The position numbers were made by a program, and so were the translations under genes. Below, piece after piece: positions 38,351 through 50,400 of a DNA stretch of 64,000 bases. A model generated the notes under the pieces. That model searched no databases. It was not told the DNA's origin and saw nothing but the letters and a program-made list of their open reading frames with translations. Source of the stretch: Zonotrichia leucophrys gambelii (taxonomy: Eukaryota; Chordata; Aves; Passeriformes; Passerellidae); the NCBI RefSeq assembly GCF_028769735.1, contig NC_088171.1, positions 64,718,216-64,782,215 of the forward strand, written 5' to 3'. Within the stretch, counting starts at the first letter, position 1, and every line of letters starts with the position of its first letter.

Positions 38351-40146
38351 GACAAGAGAGGCCCTCTGAATTTTTACACTGTTCATGTGCATGCTGTTTA
38401 ATTTCATCCTCTTTGGGGGTTTGATTTTTTAATTTAATATAAATAGGAAAACTCCATAAATTCCAAACAAAACTTTCTCACAAGAATGATTCTTTCAAGG
38501 GTTTCATGCTGTAAAATCTTCTGCTTCACTTTTAGGTCAAACACAAACCTCAGTACATTGATAAAGTCTGAAAGTCCCACCCTGTTTGAAAGGCAGCATG
38601 ACTCAGAGCATAAGAGCTTTGCACGTGTTTCCACAGTCCAAGTAGCTAATTTCCTCTCATGCTTAAAATTTTAGTAGAAAAATATTACTATATTTTACTA
38701 ATAAGAATTAGTAGTACTTGTTTGTAAATGAAAACATTTATTTCCATGGTACTTTACTTATTAATTATAACATTTAGGCACTCTGCAATGGCTGTGGAGA
38801 CACTGAAGCAGCAATGTTTAGTTTGGTTGCTGAGTGTTCCATTGTGGTGCATTTTATTGGAATCTGCTATTAGGCTTTAATATCTCTGCAGTACTAGCAG
38901 GCTGTTCTTTAGGAACTAATACATTTACACTTGTGTTCCATGTCTGCCTAACCATTCTAGTCTTCGAGCCATAGAGGAATCAAAGTCTTGTGGAAGAACA
39001 CCACAGGATGATGGCCCCAGAGAGCCTCTGACTCGCTGCCTATTCCCCTGTTGCTCCTGCCTTTGCACACCCCGGTGCTGGGCAGGGGATGCAGCCTGGT
39101 GTGGGGGTTGGACTGGAAGTGGCCACAGGGAGCATGTTAATCAAGAGCCAGCATGCACCCCTTGCCAAATGTCACTTACCAGGATCAAACACTCCCAACC
39201 TTCAGTGGCGAACGTGTACATTAAACTCCGTCTATTAAATGATAGGGGATTTAAACATAGCTTTGCCTTTGCTTATATAACTTTCTCACTCTGTATGGTA
39301 TACAGCACTTTTTTCCCAAGAGATTGGCCAATATTCAAAAATGTCAATGCCTACACTGCCTCACATGTAAGAGAGTATATAATCACATTGTGAAGAAAGA
39401 AGGCAATGTGTGAGTTGTTAAAAATGTAACCTAATTTCTATTTAATCTTAAACCAAAAGCACTGCAGCAGTACTGCACAAGCAGGCCTCTGGGGTTTTTT
39501 TTTTCTATCCAAATGTTAATCAGCATATGATTTTAAAAGCTTGGGAAACACTGGTTCATATCAGGTGCTTCTGTAGAAAAAAATTGATGGTAAATCATAT
39601 AAGAAAAATAAGCAGGAGACCTTCTTGGATTTTTGTGTAGTCTTCAGTCAAGTGGCTGGGTCCTTTTCTAGAAAGTATAGAAGACCGAGGCAAATTTCAG
39701 AATGAACCTTTTCAAAAATCAGTGAGTATTAATTGTGTCTGTATTTTAGTCTCTGTAAATGCTGACTCAAATCATTGTAGGCATAAGATTTTACCAATTA
39801 GTTTTATGACTATTCCAGTTGTCTCAGTATCTGGCTGGGAGCATATATTTGCATTTTGTCATAAGCTGTTCACGTGCAGACTGTTAAAAGCTACACTAGC
39901 AGTGGTTGGAATCTGCTACTTAGAAGGAAGAGCCAGAGTTGAGTGCTGATCCCTGCTGACAAAGAAGCAACTTACCCTTTGTCAGCTGCTTCACTGCAAA
40001 TGTTTATCTGCCAGAAAGACAGTGCTTAAAAAATGAGAGTTTTACCATAAAAGAAAAAGCCACAAGATGAACAGAACTACAGCATGAAGCAAGGACTTTA
40101 CTGAGAGGGGTCTAACACTGTTTCTATCATAATGATTTTTTTCAGA

Positions 40147-40270
40147 ATGGCAGAGACTCATGGCTTGATGGAGAGATTGGAGAAAGCAGTGACTCGACTT
40201 GAATCATTGTTTTCAGATTCACCCAGATCTGGTGGAATGGAGTGTGATGGCATCAATGGAGTCAATGGAA
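40147..40270 (+). CDS. CAP2: CAP2 exon 2, coding part with start codon (residues 1-41 plus one base)
   Basis: This exon encodes the first 41 residues of CAP2, which form the N-terminal helix that oligomerises CAP proteins. In yeast CAP the equivalent RLE-containing segment binds adenylyl cyclase. The acceptor is TTTTTTTCAG|A at 40145/40146, so one untranslated base precedes the ATG. The donor is GGA-A|GTAAGT at 40270/40271, phase 1. An in-frame ATG at 40132 lies in the intron and is not the start. MERLEKAVTRLESL carries two RLE motifs. The tail (about residues 23-41, rich in Ser, Gly and Asn) is the variable linker before the helical domain. Start choice rests on the family pattern (short M-A/x start just before the RLE helix) and on the strong context made with exon 1. 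Confidence 0.95.
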
Positions 40271-43200
40271 GTAAGTATGTTATTTTGAAGTACCATCTCT
40301 CTGTTATTAAAAAATTACAAATAATGTATATGTTTGTCTTCTAAGAGGGAATGTGATCCCACCTCCTACAAATTCTGTATCAAAATTAAAAAAATTAAAA
40401 AATTATTTAGAAGTACCATGTGGCAAGCTTAGTAGCATGCACAATTCTAAACTAATATGGCCTAGAAAATTAATGATTTTACTGTTTCTTTAATATACTG
40501 TCCATGTCTCAAGCTTAATTACTCTTTCCATTTTAGCAATTATATTTACAACTTATATCATTGTAAATAACTCCCCTGGTGAACATGTCTGCTTGAGCCC
40601 AATTAGCAGAAGAAATGAGACATCCCCTAAATGTGCAGCATAAATATTCCTGTAGAAGTCACCAATGTAAACACTATTGATTTTCCAGCTCTCTCTGAAT
40701 TTCACAGTGCAGACCCACTTAATTTGTCTAACATCCTTAATCAAACATGAGTTTGTTTGGAAGCATTTACTCACTATAAATCCATGGCCTTACATTCTTA
40801 CCTCTTGAGCTCTCTGTTCTCAAGTGGCTCTCCAAAGCACTACAGTGGAGAATATACCAAAAAAAGCTTGTTCTTTGTCTACTCATATCATATCATATCA
40901 TTGAATCATATTTTCTTGTGCCTTAATTTTGTGGTAACTGAAGTTATAGGCTAAATAACTTTACATATGTAGTACTTCTAAATATGATGGAATAGAAGTG
41001 CTCTTTCCTTTCTCCAAAACCTCTTTCTTTTGTCCAGAACCCCAACATGCATCTCTTTATTAGCTTCATGTTCGTTGCTTTCTGTAGTCCTTGCCCTTTC
41101 TTGCATTCTTCAGAAAAGAGAACATCCCAGCATGGACTCAGCTGCTGTACAGAAGATGCAGGACACATCTAAAGTTGCAGGCAGTTTCCTTTACTGACAC
41201 AGCAACAAGTGAAGTGTGTGAGGTGCTGTGTTGTCCCCTATGCCAGCTGACACATGTGAGGGACATTGCCTGCACCCTTGTGTGCCATGGGCCTGCACAC
41301 TGGCAGCTGCTGTGGGGCAGCTGACTGAGAGCAGTGTGTTTCTGTGGCAGGAAAGGAGCATCTTCCAGCAGGCTTCCATGGCAGATGAGTTAGCCAGGCA
41401 CAGAAAGCTTCACTAAAAAAAGGGCTTGCAGTCCAGAGACAACCTAGGCAGCTAGCAAACTGTAGCAAAGTCAGGGAGAAATATCCATATACAAACTGAC
41501 AAATAAATCAATCACCACTAGGAATTGTGCAATTCTCAAAGAATTTAGTAATGTAATGAGTCCATTTAGGTGAATCTGTATTTATTGCAGAACCAGGGCT
41601 ACTTTCAGGAGATAACTCACCATGCCAAGTACTTCCATGAAAACTGCTTGTATTCTTGACCTGACCTAAGAGCTCAGTCAGGTGAGGAGATTCACCCCCA
41701 GGGAACCAGAGCCTGAACGCCCCAGCAGATCCCTAGAAGAAACCAACTGAGAAGCCTTGTTGAAGTGTGATTATAAAATACACCCACTGGGAGACTGCAG
41801 TAAGAAGCTGAGATGAGCAGCACCATGGGGTGCTTGCCAGGCTGCATGATGTCTCCAGGCAGTGCTGTCTCACACAGGGACTCAGGAATTAGCTTTTGCT
41901 GGTGCAGTTGGGAAAGTCTTCAGTTTGTGTGCCTGGTACGCCTACAGTGGCCCAAACACCACTCTGTGTGCCTGTGTCACTGTGCCTATGCAGAGGTTCA
42001 CATTGCCACAGACACTGCAAAGGAAACAGTCTTACAGGTATCTTCTTTCTTTTTTTCCTTCAAAACTGTCACTCAGGCCAGAGTGTGACCTTTTTTAAAT
42101 CTCCAGTTGAAATGGAGGTATATTTCTTCAACCATGACCTCTATCCCCTAAAAGACCATTCCATAATTAGAGTTAATAAAAAAAAATAACCTTGGCTTTT
42201 CAATTTGTACATTTTCAGAAACAGGATGGGAGATCTGTACCTTTACTGTTTTCCTAAAGGGCATTACAGCAGCAGAACTGCAAATAAATCATTCTGTTGC
42301 TCTGCACGGCCCACAGCAAATTCTCGTAAATGCTCCTGGGAGTGAGCTGCATTGAATAGTAAAAAATAGCATCATTGCTTTCTAGTTCTGCATAGGAGAA
42401 TTTGGTGAACTGTTATGTAAAACTCTGCTCTAAAAGGAAAATGTTACAATGAATCTTTTGGAAGCATGCACAGATTTTGAAAAAGAACATAAATGCACTT
42501 TGGAAAGCATCTCCACAGCTAAAGCCTTTTGTACATTAGGTCATTTGAGGGGTTTACACACAAACACTTAATATGGAAGAAAGCCCAGAAATTCCTCAGA
42601 ATTATAGGTGAATGGCATCAAGAGAACAAAAGGAGCCTTGAAATCCCACCTAGCTGACTAACTACATTTTCTTTTTCACACAGGCCACTGCAAACTCCAG
42701 TTGCCAGAGCCTGTCTTTTATTCTGTCATGGAGCCAGATGACTCTTGTGGAATAAAGGGGGCTTTCATAACTGTGAATTTGGACACAATTGTTATATAGT
42801 GCCAAAAGGTTAAAGCAAATTCTCTGGGGAAAGCTTGGTACCTCTTCAGAGCAATCCTCAGGCTTTATTAATGAGGGAGAGAGGCAGGGAAGAATTTTAA
42901 CCTTGTTCTCTCAGATCCTACATATGTCATAGATTCACATGTGTGTCATTCATGCTGGATCTGGCAAAGGTTCTGAGCATAGACAAGACACGAGGGAGTA
43001 AAGGAAAAGGAAAGGTTGGAAAGCATCCAAGGAAAGATTATTTTTGCTATCTTAACAGGTACCACGTAGTGCTAGGTAGAAGCCAGGTGCTTAAGAAACT
43101 GAGTCTGATCTGCATTTTCTGATTGTTCACCTAATCAGGAAACTGCTCTGTGTACCATATAGAAAATAGCAGCTTTATTCCTCCTTTGTAATGTATAGTA

Positions 43201-43842
43201 TATATAAAGTCAGTAGGATATGTTGTCTGGAAGACTTGTTTGAGCTTTCTTTACCCAGTGACAGTTTTGCAAGGTGAGACAACAAAATGAGGCGATTACA
43301 AAGCCATATCTCACTGCATAAATCTACTGTCAACCCATTCCAAAGACTCTCTTACTGGAAATGGAATTGGTTACTATTAAAAACCACCAAACATCACAGA
43401 GATCTTCAGGAATGGAGTAGTATAAAAATAGTTGTTAAGTACAGTGCGGGTTCTTTTTAGGGGATGATATTTGGTTAAAGTACAATAGGGGAATTTTGTT
43501 AAGAGAATTACACTCCTCAGGTCCTTTGAAGGGCTGAGAGATGTTTGTTTTAGCACATGTTATTTTAAGACAAAAGAGGCTTCCCATTACATTATACACA
43601 GGAAATTTTCTTACAGGTTCCTATTCAAATACTACCAAGAGCAGGATTTTTTCCTCTTCTTTCTATCTAGGACGGAAATAATTTTGCATCCTTTTTCACT
43701 GATTTCATAAATCAGAAATGAAGTTACTGCAATCTCCTCAGTTTCTATGATACATCTCCTCCATCTGCTACACATCCTATGCATTATCCTATGCATTATA
43801 TATTTTATGAACCCATTATAATGGAATGTTCCTCTTCTACAG
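40271..43842 (+). other. CAP2: CAP2 intron 2
   Basis: About 3.6 kb, from GTAAGT to TTCTACAG. It holds inverted-repeat copy B (41545-41689) and a short CATAT run (40883-40902). A tandem ATCCTATGCATT duplication lies about 50-70 bp before the exon 3 acceptor. The GC-richer part near 41.1-41.46 kb has several chance frames but no recognisable product. Confidence 0.8.
41545..41689 (+). repeat. Inverted-repeat copy B of an unidentified ~150-bp element
   Basis: Partner of 37664-37829 in opposite orientation, about 3.7 kb away on the other side of exon 2. The homologous segment contains GGTGAATCT near one end (41569-41577), and just beyond the other end lies AGATTCACC (41688-41696), a 9-bp inverted pair. 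This hints at a small DNA-transposon-like unit. However, the two copies also share about 23 bp outside the GGTGAATCT end, which argues against that being the true terminus. Confidence 0.93.
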
Positions 43843-43943
43843 GCATAGCACCATATGTGGAGGCCTTTGATAGGCTGCTGAATGGAAGTGTCGCTGAGTT
43901 TCTCAGGTACAGCAAGATTCTTGAAGGTGATGTGAAGACGCAT
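43843..43943 (+). CDS. CAP2: CAP2 exon 3 (residues 42-75)
   Basis: The first two bases (GC) complete a Ser codon split with exon 2, and 33 full codons follow. The acceptor is CTTCTACAG at 43842/43843. The donor is CAT|GTAAGT at 43943/43944, phase 0. The product starts IAPYVEAFDRLLNGSVAEF and ends KILEGDVKTH. This is the beginning of the CAP helical folded domain, the part that acts with cofilin at filament ends. APYVEAFD, VAEFL and GDV-TH are strongly conserved across CAP proteins. The 101-nt length and 1-to-0 phase fit its neighbours exactly. Confidence 0.96.
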
Positions 43944-46900
43944 GTAAGTATTGACTCAGATTTTCCTGTGGTGGTGGAAGTGTACAAGTCTTGGAATCTG
44001 TGTAATCAGCCTTGATTTCTGACTAGAGGAGTATCTTAATAACAGAACAAACTCTTAAGTTATTAATGCTTGTAGTAGAGAGTGCCTGGCATTACACACT
44101 GAGTACAGTTGGTTCGGGAATGGCACTAGGTTGTGTGGATTCATAAGAAGAGATTGAAGTTGAACACCATAAAATGCAAAATATATAAATATTCTCAGTC
44201 ACAAGCAATTTGAATAGTTTTATTGGCTGCTGAGCTCTTTGCAGGACAGGAACAATTAAAAACATGTGCCAACAAATCAGTAGCAAACAACAGGTGGGCC
44301 CAAGCAATGATATCTTCCTGTGGTTGTTTTTCTAGGCATGTGTATCATCATTCCAATTAATATAGAGATTTTGTTCTGGTTGTTTGTTTTATTACTCACA
44401 TCTCTTACATTTGTAACAAACTAAAAATGATTCAGCCATTTAAATGACCTTTTGTTAAAAATATAAGTTGCATCAAGGAAGTACTATGGTATCATTTTCA
44501 TGATGAGAATACTTTCTAACCTTATGATCTTAACCTTGTGATCCGAACTTGTTTGTGTTGTTTTATTTTTTTAAGCTGGTCTTCTCTAAAATGGGTGGTG
44601 ATGTAATTGACAGGGGATGGACTCATTTTACCAACAGCTTACCAATATAGATTTGGGAAAAAAACAAACCAGAAAGCCATCCCACACACAAGAGAGCTGG
44701 GGTCAGTGCAAGCTGGATCTGAAGGAGTGTGATGCTTTTGACTTTTCTAGTAGATCCATGCCATCAGGCCTTCCTCTGTGTGTACAGTTCCCAGTTGATT
44801 GCTGCTGCTGCTCTGCATAACAAACACTGTGGCCAGAAAAACATGCAGTCCTACAAGCTACTGAGATTCATGTTGCAAGGCCAACATAAATATTCCTATT
44901 TATGTCTACTTACAGAGAAAGATGACTGGATTATTTTGTCATCTGTGTTTTTTCCCTCTGGTGTTACATGTTCTGGTTTGTAGGACAGAGTTTCTGACCT
45001 AGTTAGGCCTAGAAAACAGGAGGGAATAGGAAGACCAGGCAATCCTAGATGATCTTCGTTTTTCTAAGGAAATGCTTCACTCCCTTTTTATTTGAAAAAG
45101 GCCAGACAATTATACTATAAGCTACAATATATGTACTTTGTTCTTCAGAGAAACTAGGGGAAAATAAATAAATGGGGGTTGGAAGGTTGGAGGAAGAATT
45201 ATGGACCTAACTGAACAGAGGATTGCTCCCTGGAAAGGATTGATTCTAACTTGGTTTTTACATTCATTAGACATCATTATTTTGCAGTTGATTTCTCAAC
45301 AGTTTAGATCTGAGTGATACAAAAATAGTCTTCCTACCAATACTAAGCAGGGAAAGAGATTGCATTAAACATTCTAAATTGCTAAACCCTTTTTAATATA
45401 CACTATCTGTAAATGTTTAAATCATTAAATCAGTAAGTGTATTAATTTATGCATTTGTCACTATTTCTTACTCATAATTGAGTCCATATAAAAGATTATT
45501 AATAATTTGTCAGCCAAGTCTGTGGACAGTCCCTAGCATATTGTTGATGATAGTGTAATGCAAGCTGTGATATGGAGTATTTGTTAGTGCTGTGAGCTTA
45601 GACATTGCATTAGCTTTCTTTACATAAAGAAACCGGTGATTCTGATTGCAGCCTACTAAATAGTCTGAAATCTTAGATTCTGCATTTACAACGTGGAGCA
45701 GACTGTGGTTGCCTTATGCTCATGCTTATCACTGAAGCAACATCTGTGCTTTACCTTAACAAGTGGAACAAGGAGTATTTTTCTTCTGGGTGTCTTATAG
45801 ACCATGTGTCCTCAGCATTATACTTGCAGCTGCTGTCTCTTTCACATAATGAGCTGAAGGGAAGGTTGTATTTTATTTCAAAAAACACCTGTTGCCTTGA
45901 AAAACCTCACATACCTGACGGACCAGAATGGTAATATGAGAGAAAGAGAGACTTCATATTATGCTAAAGAAATGAGGGATTTAACATGATGTGTTTTGTG
46001 CTGATGGCTGTAACGGTTGTGTGGTTTGTGTGCCTGAAAAAAGGAAGAATTCAAACACAACTAGTATCTGTTGGGGAGCCTCCTTCCTATTTTTTCAGCA
46101 TGCTGTACTCTAAAAAGTCTGCTGAAAGAGAAGAAAACAAACAAACCACAAAAAAGAACTAATAGCTAGCTTCTGGCTCTCTTAAACACAACAGCACAGT
46201 GGGCTTTACAAATATTAGTTTATCAGAGTCCTACTTAGGCTCAATCTTGAGAGCAAGATTATTTCTCATTCAAATTACAGTACATATAGTGGTGAATCTC
46301 TGAGGTCAACTGCACTGAAGCAATAAACCACTTTTGAAAAGACAGGGAGAGTGGTTAGGCTTTTACATACTCTATTTAAAGCAAATTACCCTAAACAGCT
46401 AAGATAAGATCTTTTCCCTATTCTGTCACTGTGGAATAAAGATCTGGTGATTATATGGATATTTATATGAAATGCAAAGTCCCCTACAGGCACAGGTTTT
46501 ATGAAACCACTTTCTGCTGTCCGTGTCACAACTAGAGCATGTGAAGTCAGTGAAAGAGTGAAAGTCAGGACTGCTACCAACCAGCTGTCTTTGGCCTGAC
46601 ATACCAGTGTCTTGGAGGCTGTCACCAGCCCTAACAGGTTGTAACAGCCCTGAAGCTGACTCTCCATACATGCCAACACTAAAAGCTGTCCTTCTGTCAG
46701 AATGAGGGAAATTCAAAATCAGTATAAAACAGATTGTGACTCTACAGCATAGGCCATGAATCCAGCACTGCAGAAAATGTGTTAAGGATGGCAAAGAGCT
46801 GCTTGTGGAAGACATAGTGTACTTTTAAATTGTGTCCCAGTGAGGAAGCTGGGTTCAAGCAGGTTTGGTGGGCTCCTCACCTTGGCAAAGCAAAGAAACC

Positions 46901-47349
46901 AAGACTTTAGAAGGCCAGGAAGCAGGTTTTTGTAATGTGTTTATTATTAATTTCTTCACATTATTTTTGTTTATGTGCTATCTCAAGTGGTGGAATACTT
47001 TGGCTTGAATTTGAGTAATGTACCAGATGAGACATCATGATAGGAAGAGAATGTACTGGTGCTACAAGAGAAGGATAGATAACCTCACATTTCCATATTT
47101 TAGTATTTTATGTGGTACAGAGCAGAGCATAATTGCAGCCTTCTGTCAAACACATAAGCTAATACTTGCCTTTTAAAAAATGTTTATTTGTAAAAATCTT
47201 TTAACCTCCCAACCCCACCAGTTGAAAGAACAGATTGTCTGTGTGATTCATTTATGTTCCTTCTTCTCTCATCCAAGCCTATTTATCTTGGAATGGAAAA
47301 CTATAAAAATATGGATGCCTTTCCCCTCCTTTCTTCCATCAACTTCCAG

Positions 47350-47406
47350 CTGCTGAAAGCTCAAAACAAAAAGCTGAAAGAGCTTGGAGCATTCAGAAAT
47401 GAAGTG
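47350..47406 (+). other. Possible cryptic or cassette exon in CAP2 intron 3 (speculative)
   Basis: A very pyrimidine-rich stretch ending CAACTTCCAG (to 47349) is followed by 57 open bases and a GTAGGT donor-like site at 47407. Length is 19 codons and both ends are phase 0, as in exons 3 and 4, so inclusion would keep the frame and insert LLKAQNKKLKELGAFRNEV, a charged helix-like peptide. I know of no CAP2 isoform with this insert. The donor is weaker than consensus, and in 17 kb of intron such a match can arise by chance. Confidence 0.12.
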
Positions 47407-50400
47407 GTAGGTAATTCAGTTGCTCCTTATTGGAAGAGGGTTTGGATGCAATCCATTATATGTATGACTGCCTGAACAAGGTTAGCACCAAGAATTAATT
47501 CACAGCACATTATCCAATCTGCAGGAGTTCTCTGTGTGCATGCACTTGTTTCTTATCATGGTGAGCAGAGAAAGCAATGTGCACCCCACAAATGTCATAT
47601 GCACATACCCAGAGAATTTCTTTATCTGTTACATGAAAGCAGTGACATTCTTCTCTTCTTCCCAGTAAAGTCCATGTAAATAGAGAGCTGAAAGCAGGAG
47701 ATATGTTTTATGAGATATATATGCACTTTGCAGAGTGCCACTCTGGTTTGGATTATCAGTGAAGTTAAAAAATCCTACCTTTCTGTTTTTTTCAAAAGAG
47801 TAGTTATGACACATGAAATAGGTAGTTGTGACACATTAAATAGCTGGATGTTGTCTTTTCATGTGAGAGATGCTGTAGAAGGAGTGAATGATGTTCATAG
47901 CCCTGAACTTTGAGCAGGATGTGCTGCTGTCTGTGCTACACCAAAAAAAAACCCCTTTTGCACTTATATCTTAGCTTATCTAAAAGCAGACTATCAACCT
48001 CATTATTTGAATGATTCCTCATTCACAAGGCAATATGCTTACAGGGCAACAGAATGCACAAGTGTACTCTCGTGTTCATCTTTTGTGCTCAGAGGCTGTG
48101 TGGTTTTAGGCATTGTGTTGAAAGTTGAATTAGAGCTCAGAGAAGAGGATGATGTCAACATGCCCAAAGAGAAGCTTGCTGTCAGGCTGCCTTTGCATTT
48201 CTGTGAGAGGTATTTTCTGCTACATGGAATAAACACCAAACCAAGGTGCTAGTGCAGGACTGGGGAAAATGGAATACATAAAGAAAGAATAAAAAGGTAG
48301 ATATTTTTGACAGCATACAAAGTGCACTCAACTGAGAGAGAGAGTCTTAGAGCGTAGAAAATGCTACTGCTGTCCAGCAAAAGGGAAAATAAAATAAAAT
48401 CATCAGCCTTGGAAATCTGTCAGTATTAAAGCTGATTTTGAAATGCTAATTCAGCTATGTTTCTCACCCTATGTATGTACTACAAGATACTTCATAACAT
48501 GAGCATTAAAGAATGTTCATTTTAATAGAAGAAAGATATGCAATATATAAAGTCTAGCTGAGAGGCTAATTTAGAGGTTAGTTTAGAAAAAACCTGACAT
48601 TTCCAGAAGTTTTACAACTTTTGATTGCTCAGTTCTAAAGAACAACTTCCCATATGGCCCTAGGGATTGAATCTGGCTTTCAAAACAAGCAGGATTTGTT
48701 GAGGCAGGTGCAGTGGTGTGCAGACATGCTTGTACCTGTTGGACTGTATGACACCTGGTTGGGAATAAAGATGGCTCCTGAGCAAGAAGGACCTGTCCAT
48801 TCCAAGTCTAGAACACCACCTCCTGAAAGAGTGCGTGTTTTTCCAACATTTATAATGGATCAGGCTGTTGGTTTCTTGACACTGACATTGCAGTAAATAC
48901 CACTTGTTTTCCTTATTATTTAAAAAGGCAAGGAAGAGATAAAAGTCAAACAAGTATTGAAAAATCAATGCCATGGTGGCCAGTACTGAGCTTTGAGTTG
49001 TGTATTGCTGGCACGAGAAACATGCACCTGTAAATCTGGTGGGGGATAGGGGTGGGAATATATGAGAATATTCCGTATGGCATTTAGTCAGAAACATAAG
49101 AAATAATAAATATAAACACTCAAGGTTGTCAAGAGTTATTCATAACCTGTTTTCATGGGGGTTCTTTGAATGTGGAGTAGTTCCTGACTTAATCCATAAG
49201 CACTGATTTCAAAGTAGTGCAGTTGATCAGGGACCATTACAGACCACTTTTGACCAAGGTCTAAAATTATTTTCCCCTAAAAAGGATATTATGTGTATAT
49301 GGTTACTCGGTGCAATGGGATTTTCTGATCTCCTGAGGATGTTAGAAAAAGATATCAGAATTATTTCAGTGGGTAACTTTATATGCAGTGTGAAAACAAA
49401 GAAAAATCCATCATGTTTGCCCAAGAAAATGTTAGATAAGTCACTCTTACGAAAAAAATCTGATCATGAAGGGTTCTTTAATTGACCAGATGAATTCAGA
49501 ATAATATTCAGTGTTCACACTAGATATAAGGTCCGTGTTTTACCAATCAATTTACTTAATGAATGGAACAATTAATCAAGGCATGCATTGCATTTTTGGC
49601 CCTTTGAAGTCAAAGTCAAAACTGATCATATGCTTTAGCTCATGCTAATTTTGCTATCCCTATACAATTTTTCATTGAAGCCCTTTAAGAAAATATTTGA
49701 GTCAACTGGCAAGAAACCAGTTTTTCTTGGTGGTTTTCCAGGAGAAGCAGTGTACAGACTAGAGGCATAAGAGTTCCACAAGTTGAAAACCACTGCGTCA
49801 GCTTAACCAAAAATCATAAGGTGATAAAATTACATGGCTAAAAGAGCGAGCTAAATCACAGATGGCTTTAGAGTGTGAACCACCTACACTCAGAGCCACA
49901 AATACAGTGTGAGAGTGTCTCTCCATGGGCCTGTTGCAAAGCCATTGCCTAGGACACTTGCTGGTGTAAAGTCAGGAGAAAACTTATCAGGGAGGATTGA
50001 ATATATGGAGTTGGCACAGAGCCAGGGTCCATGAGAAAGCCTTGGTAATGACTTTTCTCTCTGTTTCAAAGCAGTCTAGGATCTAGAGAGCATATAGATG
50101 AGAGCCATCTCAGGCACTCAGCGTCACAAGTGCTGTGAGGTGTGTGGTTCTCACAGCAGTAATTTCTGGTCAACCACTGCCAAGTTACACTTTCTCGATC
50201 CATCAGAAAAACAAAGGCAGCGTCCTTGCTATTGTCATCAGCATGAACCTCTTGTGACTGAAAATTCTTTTTACTGGTGCTCATAGTGCTTATATCTCTG
50301 GTGAAGATTATGAGTTGGAGTGGTAATATAATTCAAACCCATTTGGTTCAGTCTGAGAAATACACATCCATGAATGGGTTTTTTTTCCCTTTTTTGTTTT

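Larger units (their letters stand above)
28379..40145 (+). other. CAP2: CAP2 intron 1
   Basis: About 11.8 kb, from GTAACT to TTTTTTTCAG. The first ~700 bp are CpG island, as often seen in vertebrate first introns, and the rest is AT-rich. It contains inverted-repeat copy A (37664-37829), a 0.5-kb CR1 (37830-38350) and a 10-bp foldback at 39955-39986 (GCTGACAAAG and CTTTGTCAGC). The longest frame (32152-32655) has no recognisable domain. The block at about 38990-39160 is GC-richer and unassigned. Confidence 0.8.

Noticed and set aside
40132..40146. In-frame ATG 15 bases upstream of the CAP2 start
   Set aside because: It lies in the intron before the TTTTTTTCAG acceptor, so it is not in the mature mRNA.
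48660..49097. Minus-strand 145-codon frame in CAP2 intron 3
   Set aside because: No domain, Cys/Leu/Phe-rich composition typical of antisense AT-rich DNA, and an unrelated plus-strand frame overlaps it.
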